A stretch of 64,000 bases of DNA from Apodemus sylvaticus (GCF_947179515.1 NC_067495.1:133903707-133967706), one strand, 5' to 3'; shown: positions 53,663-64,000, counted from the first letter of the stretch. Notes: generated by a model not told the origin, from the letters alone. Made by a program: numbers and translations.

Positions 53663-54528
53663 GTATGATATAATCAGTCTGCTTAAGAGACAGCTTGGAT
53701 TGTGGAGATGGTAAAGGAGAAAAGGTGCAAACATTTGTTTGTGAAGAATGGGAAGGGTCTAGTGGTGGTCGTGGTGGGGCATCCAGGAGGACCAATGCTC
53801 TGGTTCAGCTCTCAGAATTGTCACATGGTCTCTATATGGTCCTCTGTCCTTCACGGCTTTCAGTTAGCTCTAAATTGGGGAGTGGTCTACAGAGAGTTAT
53901 ATAAAAATAGAAATTATACATGCCCAAAAAGCTACCCATAGTCATCATGACAGAGTGGGAAAAATGCTGCTGGTTTTTTTTTTTAAATGAAAGAATGCTT
54001 GGAGCTATGGGAAAGTTGTAAACTTGGCAATGACTAATTCAAGCCTCTCTCAGTCAATTAAGTGAAATTTTATTTTATCATTTGTTTTATTTGGGAGCCA
54101 CTGTAATGGTCATTGAAAGAACATCTATCTTCTTATTTTTAAAACACAACAAAAATATCATCGAACATTAGGGCAGAGGACAAAAATGTCAAGGTTTTAC
54201 CTTTTGACTTTAGCAAATATTTGTCACTTCATTTCTCTTGCTGGATTCAACTCGTGCCTTTGTGTGCATTCTTTTGCCAGTGCCTAATAGGTCTAGTTTT
54301 CTATCTTCTATTTTAATGGCTCATGGAATTTGTAAATATTATTCATATTTTAACATTGCAATAAAAGTGGACAAATATATTTTCTTATTTTCTCTTTTGG
54401 CCAGAGGTCCCTGAAACTTGTCTGAAGCCATGGGTGTGGAAAGAGCTTCTCCATCTTTAATCTTGGAATCCGGAGTGGTGACAGGGTTCTTTCCATTCCT
54501 CCACATTTTGCTGGTTTAGAGGAAAGAC
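53663..54528. other. Unassigned DNA
   Basis: No gene or repeat was recognised in this interval. Confidence 0.5.
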
Positions 54529-54572
54529 ACATCTCTAAACTGCACTGAAAACATCTCTAAACTGCACTGAAA
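54529..54572 (+). repeat. Perfect 22-bp tandem duplication next to an inverted repeat
   Basis: The 22-base unit beginning 'acatctctaaactgcactga' occurs at 54529-54550 and again at 54551-54572 with no difference. The inverted repeat AACCTGTT-AA-AACAGGTT follows at 54572-54589. Confidence 0.95.
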
Positions 54573-54802
54573 ACCTGTTAAAACAGGTTCACACTTACTT
54601 TCCAATGAAAACTTAAAACTTGCTCATTGCTCCAACTTTGGGAAATCTGTGCACTTTTTAGTTTTTAAATGAAATCAAATAGAAAAAAACACATAGAAAA
54701 ATATGGGCTGATTGCAGTTTAAAATATGTAGCACATATAGCAGATGCCTTCAAAGAAGAGACTGATTCCCCAAAACTGTATAATGCTGATATAGTTATCA
54801 TT

Positions 54803-55000
54803 AAATTGTGAAGAGTAGCCGGGTGGTGATGGCACATGCCTTTAATCCCAGCACTTGGGAGGCAGAGGCAGGTGGATTTCTGAGTTCCAGGCCAGCCTGG
54901 TCTACAGGGTGAGTTCCAGGACAGCCAGGGCTACACAGAGAAACCCTGTCTCGAAAAACTAAAACAAAAACAAAAAAACAAAAAAAAAATTGTGAAGAGT
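54803..55000 (+). mobile_element. B1 SINE with intact 14-bp target-site duplications
   Basis: The B1 body runs from 54817 ('agccgggtggtgatggcaca') through 'tttaatcccagcacttggga' and 'ggacagccagggctacacag' to an A-rich tail. The direct repeats 'aaattgtgaagagt' lie at 54803-54816 and 54987-55000. Intact duplications indicate a relatively recent insertion. Confidence 0.97.
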
Positions 55001-55017
55001 ACTTAAACAAATGTAGA

Positions 55018-55305
55018 AGGATTGAGGACATAGTTCAGTGGATAAAGTGCTTGCCACACTAGGATCTTGATCCAAGTTTGGATCCCTAGACCCCATGTAA
55101 AAAAATCTAGGACAGGCTACAAGTCTGTCATCCCAGTGCTAGGGAGAATGGAGACAGGAGGATCCCTGGAATTGCTGCCGAGCCAGTCTAGCCAACCAGT
55201 GAGCTCTGAGTTCAGTGAGAGTCTGTCTCTATCTCAAAGATTAAAGTTGAGTGACTTTCATGTGTATTCTCACAAGTGAGCACATCTCCTCACACCCCAA
55301 AACTA
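55018..55305 (+). mobile_element. B4/RSINE-type SINE
   Basis: The tRNA-like left half 'aggattgaggacatagttca', 'gtggataaagtgcttgccac' is followed by a B1-like right half 'gtctgtcatcccagtgctag', 'tcagtgagagtctgtctcta' and a C/A-rich end. Confidence 0.8.
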
Positions 55306-55311
55306 AAACAA

Positions 55312-55418
55312 ATGCTCAATGAAACGACATGTATAGTAAAATTGGGACGATACAGAAGAGATTAGCATGGCCATACACAAAGGTAATATGCAAATTTATG
55401 AAGTGTTTCACATTTTTT
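55312..55418 (+). pseudogene. U6 snRNA pseudogene
   Basis: A 107-base collinear match to U6 spliceosomal RNA: 'tagtaaaattgggacgatac', 'agaagagattagcatggcca', 'atgcaaatttatgaagtgtt', ending in T6 at 55413-55418. The extended 5' part (55312-55335) is aligned in length but heavily mutated. Changes occur in the ACAGAGA region (acagaaga) and the 3' stem. No proximal promoter (PSE plus TATA) is seen upstream, which is SINE sequence. It is a dead retro- or DNA-mediated copy. Confidence 0.93.
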
Positions 55419-55435
55419 GTGGGGGAGGTCAGGGT

Positions 55436-55560
55436 TTCTAGACAGGATCTCTTTGTGTAGCCCTGGCTGTCCTGGAACTAGCTCTGCAGACCAGCTTCAA
55501 ACTCATAGAGATCTGTCTGCCTCTGCCTCTCAAGGGCTGGATTAAAGGTGTGGATAAATA
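55436..55560 (-). mobile_element. B1 SINE, antisense
   Basis: The segments 'tctagacaggatctctttgt', 'gtagccctggctgtcctgga', 'catagagatctgtctgcctc' and 'caagggctggattaaaggtg' form a copy whose last arm is missing. Confidence 0.9.
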
Positions 55561-57490
55561 CATAAAAGTAGAAAGTTGTATGTAATTGTTATTTTTATTT
55601 TTTAGAGTATAAGAGCATATTATCAGATATACTATATGCCTAATCTTCTTTAAATGATAAAACTTGAGCTGTGGTACATTTATATGACTGAAACATACAT
55701 TAAAAGTTGCTTTGCTAATTAAGGGGATACTTGGGTTTACTCCTCTTTGATTTCTTAGGTGGAAGAGAAATCCTGAAGAACATGATTAAGGGATGGTTGC
55801 CATGACACTCATATCCAAAGCATGTGAAAGGAAACAGTGAATCCATGGAGATCATCCATTTTGATTGATTCAACTGATCATTTAAATTCATTTCAACAGC
55901 CGTTGTGTCTGCATTTTATTTTATTTTTTCACATAATTCACTAAATTGATTGGCAACTTGGAGATCCTTTAAGCTTGGCTGAAAGTAACGATAGACTCAT
56001 CAGTGTCTATGGCCACCATACTTTTGTTAAACCCCAGTGTTTTAAACATGGCAGTTTTAATCTGACCTACTAATTTGTCAGAATAGGATAAGATTAGCAT
56101 GATTTATTTGAAAATATAAAAATTTGTAAGTATACCCTAAAATAGTCCAATCTTACTTTAGATTACTTTGGTATTATCACATTTACCCAGTGTTTGGCTG
56201 TCCTTCTGGTTTTATTTATTTATTTATTTTGCACAATATTGTTGACACAATATTATACATTATGTCTGATCAAAGCCACAGTTAGATTCTACATACTGAA
56301 AAGTGCACCCAGGCAATGCGACCCAAATGATGTTAAGTGGAACACACTAGTACAGAGAAGAAAGTGAAATGAAAACGCAGATGCAGTTCAAATCCCATTG
56401 TAAATTTTCTCCTGGTCACTGATGAGGAAAATATATTATGGAAAAGAAAATAGCTCCCTCAGTGTGTGAGCTTTGACTCTTCACCTGAGCCTTGCTCTCT
56501 TCTGCCCATCTGGAGGGTGTCAGAGAACATTAGATACTGATGCAAGGACTTCTGAAATGGGTAGCCAGTATTGTGGTCTACTACTAAAAGTCTTCAACAT
56601 CCTCGAACTAGTAGCCTCTTCCTACCCAGCAAGAAGTGTATAGGTGAGCCGGCAGAGAAGGCATTTGTAGGGCCAAGATCTTAGGAGGGAAGCTACCTGA
56701 CTTTTCAAGTGGAGAGCCAAATTCCTTCTGAGTAGAACCCAGTAACAATTGCATCTATCTTCAGGAATAATCAGTTCTGGAAGGGGAAGATGTAATAGGA
56801 TATGGAAGCTAGAGTGTGAAGAAATGAATTTTGAATTAAAGTTGGTTGAGTCTGATGGATATGTTTGGTATCAAGTATCTGTGGAAGTGTAAATAGTTAT
56901 CCACGTTGATAACATTTTAACTGTCTGCTTGTAAGAAGTAGTGTTTGTGTATCTAATATTCTGCCAGTAACAGCTATGTGCATTTGATTTTTTGCTTTTG
57001 TGGGTTGGTTACTGTTAAGAAGTTCAGGAATGGGAGGTTGGGCAGCTAATGTAAGGTGGGGCCAGTGTTTTGCCCCACCCTGAGTGATTCTGGCAGCTTG
57101 TATGTAAACCAGCTGTAACACATACTGTGTGTCCTTTCACAGCTGCATGAAAGGGTGTGGCACCCTCTGTGAGCAGTGAGTTCCATAGGCGTGTCTGTGG
57201 GTGGGGGATGAGACTTCTGTATCTGTATGCCATGCAACCTGCCTAGAGATAGGAAAGAAGGGTTTTGTGTTTGCCATCATGAAACATTTAAAGTCCTCTA
57301 GCATGAACAAAATGTAACATGAAATCAGTAGCAATGATGCTGTAGTATTAGAGAATATTTCCCTCTGTGTAGGTAGGAAGGGGAGCAAAAGCTAGTCCTT
57401 TGAGGGTGCTTCTAAATAATTCTCTTTCCCACTGACATAGATTGATGTGGCCAACAACAAAAAGTCCTGTTTTGTGTTATTATTTATTTT
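55561..57490. other. Unassigned repeat-poor DNA
   Basis: About 1.9 kb has only a (TTTA)n run at 56212-56230. No transposon or gene was recognised. It is a candidate region for a conservation check. Confidence 0.4.
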
Positions 57491-57494
57491 TTAA

Positions 57495-57965
57495 TTTCTG
57501 AAATACTTTGATCTCTTATATATGTGTGTGTGTGTGTGTGTATTTCTTTTTTTTACATCTCAACCTCAGTTCTCCGTTACCCCTCTCTCCTTCCCCTCAT
57601 TCCTCCCCCACCTCCCCTCTCCCTCATATCCACTCTTTCTTTGTTTCTCTTCAGAAAAGGGCAGACTTCCCATGGATATCAACCAAACATGGTGTATCAA
57701 GTTGCAATAAGACTAGGCACTTTCTTTCCTATCACTGCTGGACAAGGCAGCCCAGGAGGAGGAAAGGATCCCTCAAGTATGTAAAAGAGTCAGAGACAGC
57801 CCCTGCTCCCACTGTTGGGAGTCCCACAAGAACACCAACCTCCACAACCATAGATAGCATCAGTGCAGAGGACCTAGGTCAGACCACAATGGCTCCCTGG
57901 TTGTTAGCCCCATATGAGACCAGGTTGAAGAACTCTGTCCTTTTTAGTCAACAGTTTGTCCATTT
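57495..57965 (-). mobile_element. LINE-1 3' region, antisense
   Basis: The segments 'tttacatctcaacctcagtt', 'tggatatcaaccaaacatgg', 'tgttgggagtcccacaagaa', 'tagatagcatcagtgcagag' and 'gacctaggtcagaccacaat' are the reverse complement of rodent L1 3'-UTR sequence. It is 5'-truncated. Confidence 0.8.
57519..57541 (+). repeat. (TG)n microsatellite
   Basis: About ten TG units in the reverse A-rich tail of the L1 that follows. Confidence 0.9.
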
Positions 57966-58219
57966 GGACTTTAGAATAGTCGTCCTTATCTAAGAAAGTC
58001 ATCATTAAGATTTCATAAACAGATAATCTGTTAGAATGTAAAATGAACTACACCAGCTCCTGTCTAGCCCACACACAAACTTCAATCTGTAGTCACTGCC
58101 TGTTGGATAACCAGCCTGGAAGTGGTTGTGGAGGTACAGGAGGGATTCCAAGCCTGGTTGCAAGCTTAGTTTATGTTTGTCCCTGACAGCCTGTTCTGGG
58201 TGTGGGAACAAAACAGTTG

Positions 58220-58346
58220 GCAGCCAATTGTGGTGACACATACCTGTGATGTCAACAGTGGGGGAGGTGGAAGCAGGGGGTCCTCAATTTGAAGCTAGAA
58301 TGGATCACATGGTGAGATCCTTTCTCAAATAAACAAAACCTAAACA
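58220..58346 (+). mobile_element. B1-like SINE, diverged
   Basis: The segments 'aattgtggtgacacatacct', 'gtgatgtcaacagtggggga' and 'cacatggtgagatcctttct' followed by an A-rich tail approximate sense B1/PB1. Confidence 0.5.
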
Positions 58347-59055
58347 GAGACCTGCTTGGGAGGCTGTCATTTTACCAGGTTCCCTTTACAAGTGATATAA
58401 GGTAGAAAACAGGGATCTGTATGGGCTCATGGGACAGCTGCCTGTGGGGGGGGGAGGGGGAAGGACACTGTTGGGCCATGGACAGCAGCATCCTGGGGAC
58501 ACCTGTTTCCTAGTTCCACAGCACCATCCATGCAGGGAAGAGCCTGCAAACTAGCCTGCATCCTAATCCTGTTGTGGGTGGGAGATAACCTCGTATCCAT
58601 GGCAACAGCTAACTATTACTCTATGACCTGTGGTGTACACTCTGGATGGATCAGAGCCCTCCTGTGGCAGAATATTCTAAAGATGCTAAAAGAGAAGAGA
58701 GGTTCAACTAATAAATCTATTCTAAATGACTGAATCATTTGTTTTGATTAACAGAGTGATTGCCAAATGTTAATTTAAAACTGAAATAGGCCATGAGCTC
58801 ACTTCCCTAACAATGCTGAGAGTTTGAGCTAATACAGCTTGATAATGAGGGAGCCAGATCCACTGCCAGGGCTAATGTTATATGATAAACAGACATTTGG
58901 AGAAGTATGCAGAACATCTTGGCTGTTCTCTGTTAACTTTTCGGGTTGTAAATACAAAGGAGAATGTGTTGCTATGAGTCTTTTCAAAGGAAAATAATTT
59001 TTTAAATATATGACTTTTCTTCTCAAAAGGTAATTTTACCATTTTTTCCCTCAAT
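58347..59055. other. Unassigned DNA
   Basis: Only a G-rich run at 58446-58463 is notable. No gene or transposon was recognised. Confidence 0.45.
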
Positions 59056-59059
59056 TTAG

Positions 59060-59116
59060 GCAACTGGTAGCTGTTGTTGGCTGTGCCCAGCCCTTCTGGA
59101 ACACTCCCTGCGTGAG
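59060..59116 (+). other. Candidate small exon (57 bases, 19 codons)
   Basis: The upstream sequence 'cattttttccctcaatttag' ends in AG at 59058-59059, a good acceptor with a pyrimidine tract. The stretch ends 'gcgtgag' followed by GTGAGAGT (GT at 59117-59118), a good donor. Its length is a multiple of three. Two plus-strand frames are open; the third has a TAG. It lies on the same strand as the predicted first exon, so it could be an alternative or second exon. No protein motif is recognisable, and chance is quite possible. Confidence 0.3.
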
Positions 59117-59366
59117 GTGAGAGTTACTAATTGCTATGTATTCTTACACTGATCTCGGACATTCCAATTTTTAGCATTATACAAAGAGTTTTATTTCCTT
59201 GAGAAGTTTAAGATTTATTTTAATGGGCCTGACCAATATCATTGCTTACCCTAAACGGTAGCTCTCTGGGGAATGCCTTTTTGAGCAAAAACCTCATTTG
59301 CTTTGAATTCGGAGGCATAAAAGTGAAAGTGGCAGGTGCTGCAGTAGGGAGCAGAAAAGCTGAGTG

Positions 59367-59681
59367 GGACAGCCACTGCTAGGAGGAGAAGGGGACTCCT
59401 CACCAGGACAGCCACTGCTGGGAGGAGAAGGGGACTCCTCACCAGGACAGCCACTGCTGGGAGGAGAAGGGGACTCCTCACCAGGACAGCCACTGCTGGG
59501 AGGAGAAGGGGACTCCTCACCAGGACAGCCACTGCTGGGAGGAGAAGGGGACTCCTCACCAGGACAGCCACTGCTAGGAGGAGAAGGGGACTCCTCACCA
59601 GGACAGCCACTGCTGGGAGGAGAAGGGGACTCCTCACCAGGACAGCCACTGCTGGGAGGAGAAGGGGACTCCTCACCAGGA
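59367..59681 (+). repeat. 39-bp minisatellite, eight copies
   Basis: The unit begins 'ggacagccactgctgggagg' and continues 'agaaggggactcctcacca'. Starts are at 59367, 59406, 59445, 59484, 59523, 59562, 59601 and 59640, with a partial ninth at 59679. The only change seen is G to A in copies 1 and 6 (gctaggagg). Each unit contains the inverted pair GAGGAG/CTCCTC. Because 39 is divisible by three, frames stay open on both strands and mimic a repeat protein. Confidence 0.98.
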
Positions 59682-59699
59682 CTGTCCTGGGTGAAAGGT

Positions 59700-60740
59700 G
59701 TCAGGCCACCGTCAAACCTGGTGGTAGAAACACCACAAAGTGTTTCTTCTGGGTCCCAATAGCCTGAGCCAATGTGCTTTTTTTTAAAATTTGCCTTCAA
59801 ATTCAGAAGAAGCTATGCTATATTGGTGCATGTAGCCACAGTGCCTGGACATTCATCTACTATACACATTGGCTAGACATCCTCTGCTTCCTTCAAATGG
59901 GAGCTGAGTTATGCTCTGCAATAATCCAGGCTTCCTTATTTCCCCTTGAGAGACAGGACATCCATCTATAAAAATAACTAGTGACATCTAAGAGGACTAC
60001 TTTAGGTACAATGTAGAAATGACTGCTTCCTCTTGTCCCCCAGTCTCTGTTTTTATGCAAGGGACATGATACTTGGGAGCACTGTACTTGCTGAGGCTTT
60101 CAGTTTCATACATAAGAAATTTGCTGTGGGCAGCTTCTCTACCTAGGCAAACCTGCTAAATTCTTTTGAATCAATCATTACCAGAAACACACAGGTTATA
60201 CTGCTGAATGTTATTTCTTCCTTTAATCTACTGAGCCACATTGTGTATTAAGGCAGGAGTGTTATGACAAAAGCCAGGTACTTTGGATTTGATGTAGGGC
60301 AGCCCTAGATAATTTTCTCTTTAACAGGTAAAATATTACCTTGCTAATAATATTTACCCACTTATGCTCTGATCCTTGAGTCTACAACTTCTGCTTCCTC
60401 TGTAATAAGCGGGTATAGACAAGAAAGTAGGTGATACTGTTGGAACAACAGCTATGCCTAGGACCAGAAGCCCTCAAATGAGAAGAAATGGAAGGTCAGC
60501 ATTTCACAGCTTATTTTTAAAGTTATTTAGGGTTGAATTAAACCATTCAGGAAAATGGAGTTTGCAATTTCCGCAGGAGGATGGTTGGAATTTTAAAAAT
60601 AATGTCCCTTTTAACCTTTATAAAGCATTTATCTTCCCCAAAGCTTATAATTGTAGGAACTGAAATTATTCTATTTGGCTACCTTTAGTTTATAAAAATG
60701 ATTTGGAACACAGTTGAGCACAACATAATTCTTTAATAAA
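59700..60740. other. Unassigned repeat-poor DNA
   Basis: No gene or transposon was recognised. Short frames lack coding character. Confidence 0.45.
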
Positions 60741-60741
60741 A

Positions 60742-60945
60742 CCATTAAAGATTTATTTTATGTGTGGGTGTGTTGCCTGCATATGTGTCTGTCCAGTCCC
60801 TGAGGAAACCAGAAGGGGGCACTAGATTCCTTGTAACTGGATTTACAATCTCTTGTGAGCTGCCATGTGGGTGCTGATCAAACCTGGCTCCTTTAGAAAA
60901 GCAGCTAGCATCCTTAACCACTCAGACATCTTTCCAGCCCTCACA
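60742..60945 (-). mobile_element. B3/B2-family SINE, antisense
   Basis: The segments 'aaagatttattttatgtgtg', 'cagaagggggcactagattc', 'gtgagctgccatgtgggtgc' and 'atccttaaccactcagacat' are followed by 'ctttccagccc'. This is a clear antisense B3. Confidence 0.92.
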
Positions 60946-62204
60946 ACATAATTGTTAGCAGACACATGAGCTGGGTAAAATAGGACTACTCTGATTTCTA
61001 CTGTACAAATGATAATATTGTCAATGGATTGAATACATTTTTATATTTAGGAAATATTTGTGTAACTGCCATATGGTTATTTCCATTATTGATTTGGCAG
61101 GTTTTTTTTAATATTCACCAAACAAAATTCTCAAAGATAGTAATCATAATGATTTGATGTGTGCCATGGATATTGATGTTGATCTCTTTTCTTGGAACCC
61201 AAGTCGTCAGCATACAGATCAGCACAGATGGATTAATCACGCAGACTTAAAGAGTTTTAGAACTCTTGAATCTAGAGCCATGATCTCAGACTGGTAAACT
61301 GGATCTGGCACACAGAGGTGTTCTTTTAAAATGCTAGTGAGTTGCCAGCCTTGAAAAATCGAGAGATTTCACACTTTTAAACATCCACAGTTCCCATGTC
61401 TTGAAATACAGAAGATTTGGCACCACAAACCCTGTGTTCCCATTTGGCTATAATAGGCTGCAGCCAAATTGCTGCTGTTCTTTTGCAGAGAGCATAGGCT
61501 GCAAGAGGCTCGCCACAGCCTCCAGCCCTCCCTGCAGTCTTCTTGACACAAAGGGTGGGAACCTTTTGCCATTACTAGAACACTGTGCTCACATAGTCAC
61601 TTGACTTTTCAGTGTCAACTCATGATAAAATTGGGTGCAAAGTTCAGATTACCCTGTCTTGCAGATCACTTGGTTTATTTTTCTGGGCTGAGCCATGTTC
61701 ATTTTAAGGGTGTGCTTAAGATTCATCTTAAGCTGGCAGGTGAACTCTAATAGGGGAAGGATACTTACTGATGCTACCTGTACCTGATTAAGAAGGGGAA
61801 TATCTAAACAGTATCTTACAAAGGCTTGCTTGGATCAGTCTTTCTCAGATACACCTCAGTTCCCTTATGATTGTATTGTAACAAGGTAGCTTAAAAACAC
61901 AACTAGTTTTAATACAGCATACCACATGCAGAGGATAAAAAACACTTGTTGGGATAAAGAAAACTTGTTTGAGATTTTGTTCTAAGTTATATGTTTCTAG
62001 TAAAATATTATTTATGTTGGAGCCCAAGAATTATGAATTATGGACAAGAACTTTACATTTAATTATCAGAGAACACATTTATGCTGCTCTTAGGATATGT
62101 TGAACATAAGACTGCAGAAAATAGGCTAATTATCAAATCCTTAAGTGTGAAATAATCATGTAAGTTGTAATAAGATGGAAGAGTCAGAAAAGAAGATAGT
62201 CTTT
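60946..62204. other. Unassigned repeat-poor DNA
   Basis: No gene or transposon was recognised across about 1.26 kb. Confidence 0.45.
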
Positions 62205-62354
62205 GCCAGGCATGGTGGGGCATGCCTGTAATCCCAGCACTTGGGCGGCAGAGGTAGGTGGATTTCTGAGTTTGACTCCAGCCTGGTCTACAGAGTGAGT
62301 TCCAGGACAGCCAGGGCTACACAGAGAAACCCTGTCTCAAAAAACGAAACCACG
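62205..62354 (+). mobile_element. B1 SINE whose tail was the target of an L1 insertion
   Basis: A complete sense B1: 'gccaggcatggtggggcatg', 'taatcccagcacttgggcgg', 'agtttgactccagcctggtc', 'gacagccagggctacacaga', 'ccctgtctc', then A-rich 'aaaaaacgaaaccacg'. This last segment is duplicated at 62569-62584, on the other side of an inserted L1 end. Confidence 0.97.
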
Positions 62355-62469
62355 GGGGGGGGGGGGGGGCTAGAAAAGGGGAAATCATTTGAAATGTAAA
62401 TAAATTATATCGAATAAAAAAAAAAAAAGAACCAAACATAAAACCAGAAGCTGTAATCTATATGAAAAG

Positions 62470-62558
<89 letters not shown>

Positions 62559-62568
62559 CAAAAAAAAA
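62355..62568 (+). mobile_element. 5'-truncated LINE-1 with apparent 3' transduction
   Basis: After a G15 run, the L1 3' terminus 'ctagaaaaggggaaatcatt', 'tgaaatgtaaataaattata', 'tcgaataaa' ends in A13 (62416-62428). Then 131 bases of non-L1 sequence follow (62429-62559: a 40-base unique segment, (CA)n at 62471-62506 and (GA)n at 62507-62558) and a second A-run. The copies of 'aaaaaacgaaaccacg' at 62339-62354 and 62569-62584 bracket the whole unit as target-site duplications. Confidence 0.85.
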
Positions 62569-62725
62569 AAAAAACGAAACCACGCCCAGAAAATTTTCCA
62601 TACATATTAAAGGTAATTTTGGCATTATATACAGAAATCATTGCAAGTTGTTGAGTTTTGATGTTCGCTTAGAAATGCAAAAGAATGTAGCTAGCAAAAA
62701 CTTACCACAGTGCAGGCTGTAAAAT

Positions 62726-62748
62726 TGTGTGTGTGTGTGTGTGTATGT
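62726..62748 (+). repeat. (TG)n microsatellite
   Basis: About nine TG units. Confidence 0.93.
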
Positions 62749-63890
62749 TGTGGTTACAACCATGCAAGGTGATATGGATGTATGGACAAGAACCGGAAGG
62801 CACATGGATGACTGTAAGTACCACTTTATTTCAGATATCATGAGGCTTATTCATTTTAACATAAGCTCGTACTCAAAGGCTAAGCATCTATTGCTTTTAA
62901 CTACTTTACACATCACAAAATATTCCTGTTTATCACAAGGTAAGTAAATAGCTGTGAACTATAACACCATTTTCTCCTGGCCAGAGCTTAAATGTGGCAT
63001 TACAATGGTACAGGTCTTTCCTGTGTATTTTATACCAGCTCAGATTCCTGTTTTTACTTTTTCTCCTATGTTTTTGGTGACCCGCATGACAAAGAACAAG
63101 TATTTTGTTTTGAGGCTTCTTCTTGATATGGGCTGATTCTTCATGTATAAGGGTCCAGTGTGCCCTGGAGAAGGATCTTAATTCTGTTCTCACCTGAGAG
63201 CAGTATCACACCCATCATCTTCAGGCCTTTGCAGACGCCTACCAAAGTTACTTTCATGGGAATGGTCTTTTCCCAGTGCTCCTTCCCTTCATCTCTCTTT
63301 TAATTAGGTCAGGTACTTCATGTCTGTTTTTCTTTCTTGACATGGTTTCCTCTGGCTTTGGCAGCACATATTTTCCCCATATGTCATTGCCTCTAGAGCT
63401 TCATGCTGTAGTCATTTTTCAAGGGGAATGGAGAACACATTGCGGGAGGGGGGTAAGTCTTGACTCCTTTGCTTGCCCTTTACTTGAAGGCAACTCATAT
63501 TTCTTTTGGGTCTGGTTCTGTTTGGTTTTGGAGTCTTCACAGTCCGTTATGTTTGGACTAAAAGATACTTAAGTAAAAATAATGGTAAGTCACAGATACG
63601 TCTGGCAGAGGTGCAGCACATTTGTTAAGGTTACTGGTTTATTTATCTCCCCTATCTCTATGGCAACTCAATCTAAGTCTGGGATTTAATGGACTTAACT
63701 TTGACCTTCTGTAACATCTCTTAAGTTTTCCCAGCCTTTTACTGAAAAGGAATTCATTTTCACTTGAGGAAAGAAACACACGTCACTTACAGAAAGAGTT
63801 CTATTCGGGTTCTCAAAGGTGGTCCCAGGCTTTGGGTTTTTTTCAATTTAAAATTGTATTTAAAAAAAGAGTTTCATGTGGATAAATATC
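62749..63890. other. Unassigned repeat-poor DNA
   Basis: No gene or transposon was recognised in this interval. Confidence 0.45.
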
Positions 63891-63897
63891 CGCATCC

Positions 63898-63898
<1 letters not shown>

Positions 63899-63973
<75 letters not shown>
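63899..63973 (+). repeat. (TG)n microsatellite
   Basis: About 37 TG units with one TTTG interruption near the right edge of the window. It is a Z-DNA-capable tract and likely length-polymorphic. Confidence 0.97.
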
Positions 63974-63976
<3 letters not shown>

Positions 63977-64000
63977 CACCGTGAGTTTTCTTGGTGCCTT

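Noticed and set aside
55312..55418. Functional U6 snRNA gene
   Set aside because: Mutated 5' stem and ACAGAGA region, and the upstream sequence is SINE with no PSE or TATA arrangement.
59367..59681. CRISPR-like array
   Set aside because: The units are contiguous tandem copies with no unique spacers, and the DNA is mammalian.
59251..59800. Three long frames with 13-residue repeats, resembling a repeat protein
   Set aside because: The 39-bp minisatellite unit is a multiple of three, which keeps all frames open. There is no conserved flanking coding sequence.

Overview
This is mammalian nuclear DNA, almost certainly house mouse or a close Mus relative. It carries many rodent SINEs (B1, B2, B3, B4, ID), mouse-type LINE-1 3' ends, the rodent hAT element URR1, and dense simple repeats. 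Older mammalian fossils (L2, MIR, ancient L1, MaLR-like LTRs) lie underneath. No open reading frame looks like a protein-coding gene. The longest ones fall in simple repeats, the minisatellite or the CpG island and are compositional artefacts.

Layout. (1) 1-37.3 kb appears intergenic or distal upstream. It holds an AT-rich tandem array of about 161-bp units (531-1428), an antisense L1 ORF1 fragment, nested ancient and young L1s (12.1-14.0, 17.0-19.1, 21.8-23.8, 26.2-27.3 and 30.6-31.2 kb), an L2 fossil (10.2-11.2 kb) and several long microsatellites. Repeat-poor stretches at 24.5-25.7 and 28.9-29.3 kb have AT-rich homeodomain-like motifs and are candidate conserved regulatory DNA. (2) 37.85-38.7 kb is a TATA-less CpG island with GC boxes, a good initiator (A at 38382), and a short ATG-free sequence ending at a consensus splice donor (38463|GTGAGC). 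I read it as the promoter and noncoding first exon of a plus-strand gene that I cannot name. G-richness on the plus strand downstream of the start supports this orientation. (3) 38.46-64 kb would be the start of a long first intron. It contains a Z-DNA-type (TG/CG) tract, a degenerate tandem repeat with YY1-like ATGGCG cores, further SINEs, a MaLR-like LTR pair, a U6 snRNA pseudogene, an 8-copy 39-bp minisatellite, two possible small exons (45333-45402 and 59060-59116), and an L1 insertion with an apparent 3' transduction (62339-62584).

No new gene system is evident. The observations most worth following are small-scale rearrangement footprints: two template-switch-like inverted repeats (16704-16771 and 23675-23815), a templated insertion into an old B1 copied from 1.26 kb away (32331-32358 and 33586-33613), an L1 3' transduction with intact target-site duplications, the satellite-like array, and the intron-1 degenerate repeat beside the CpG island. 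All family names come from recognising consensus sequences by eye; no database search was run.
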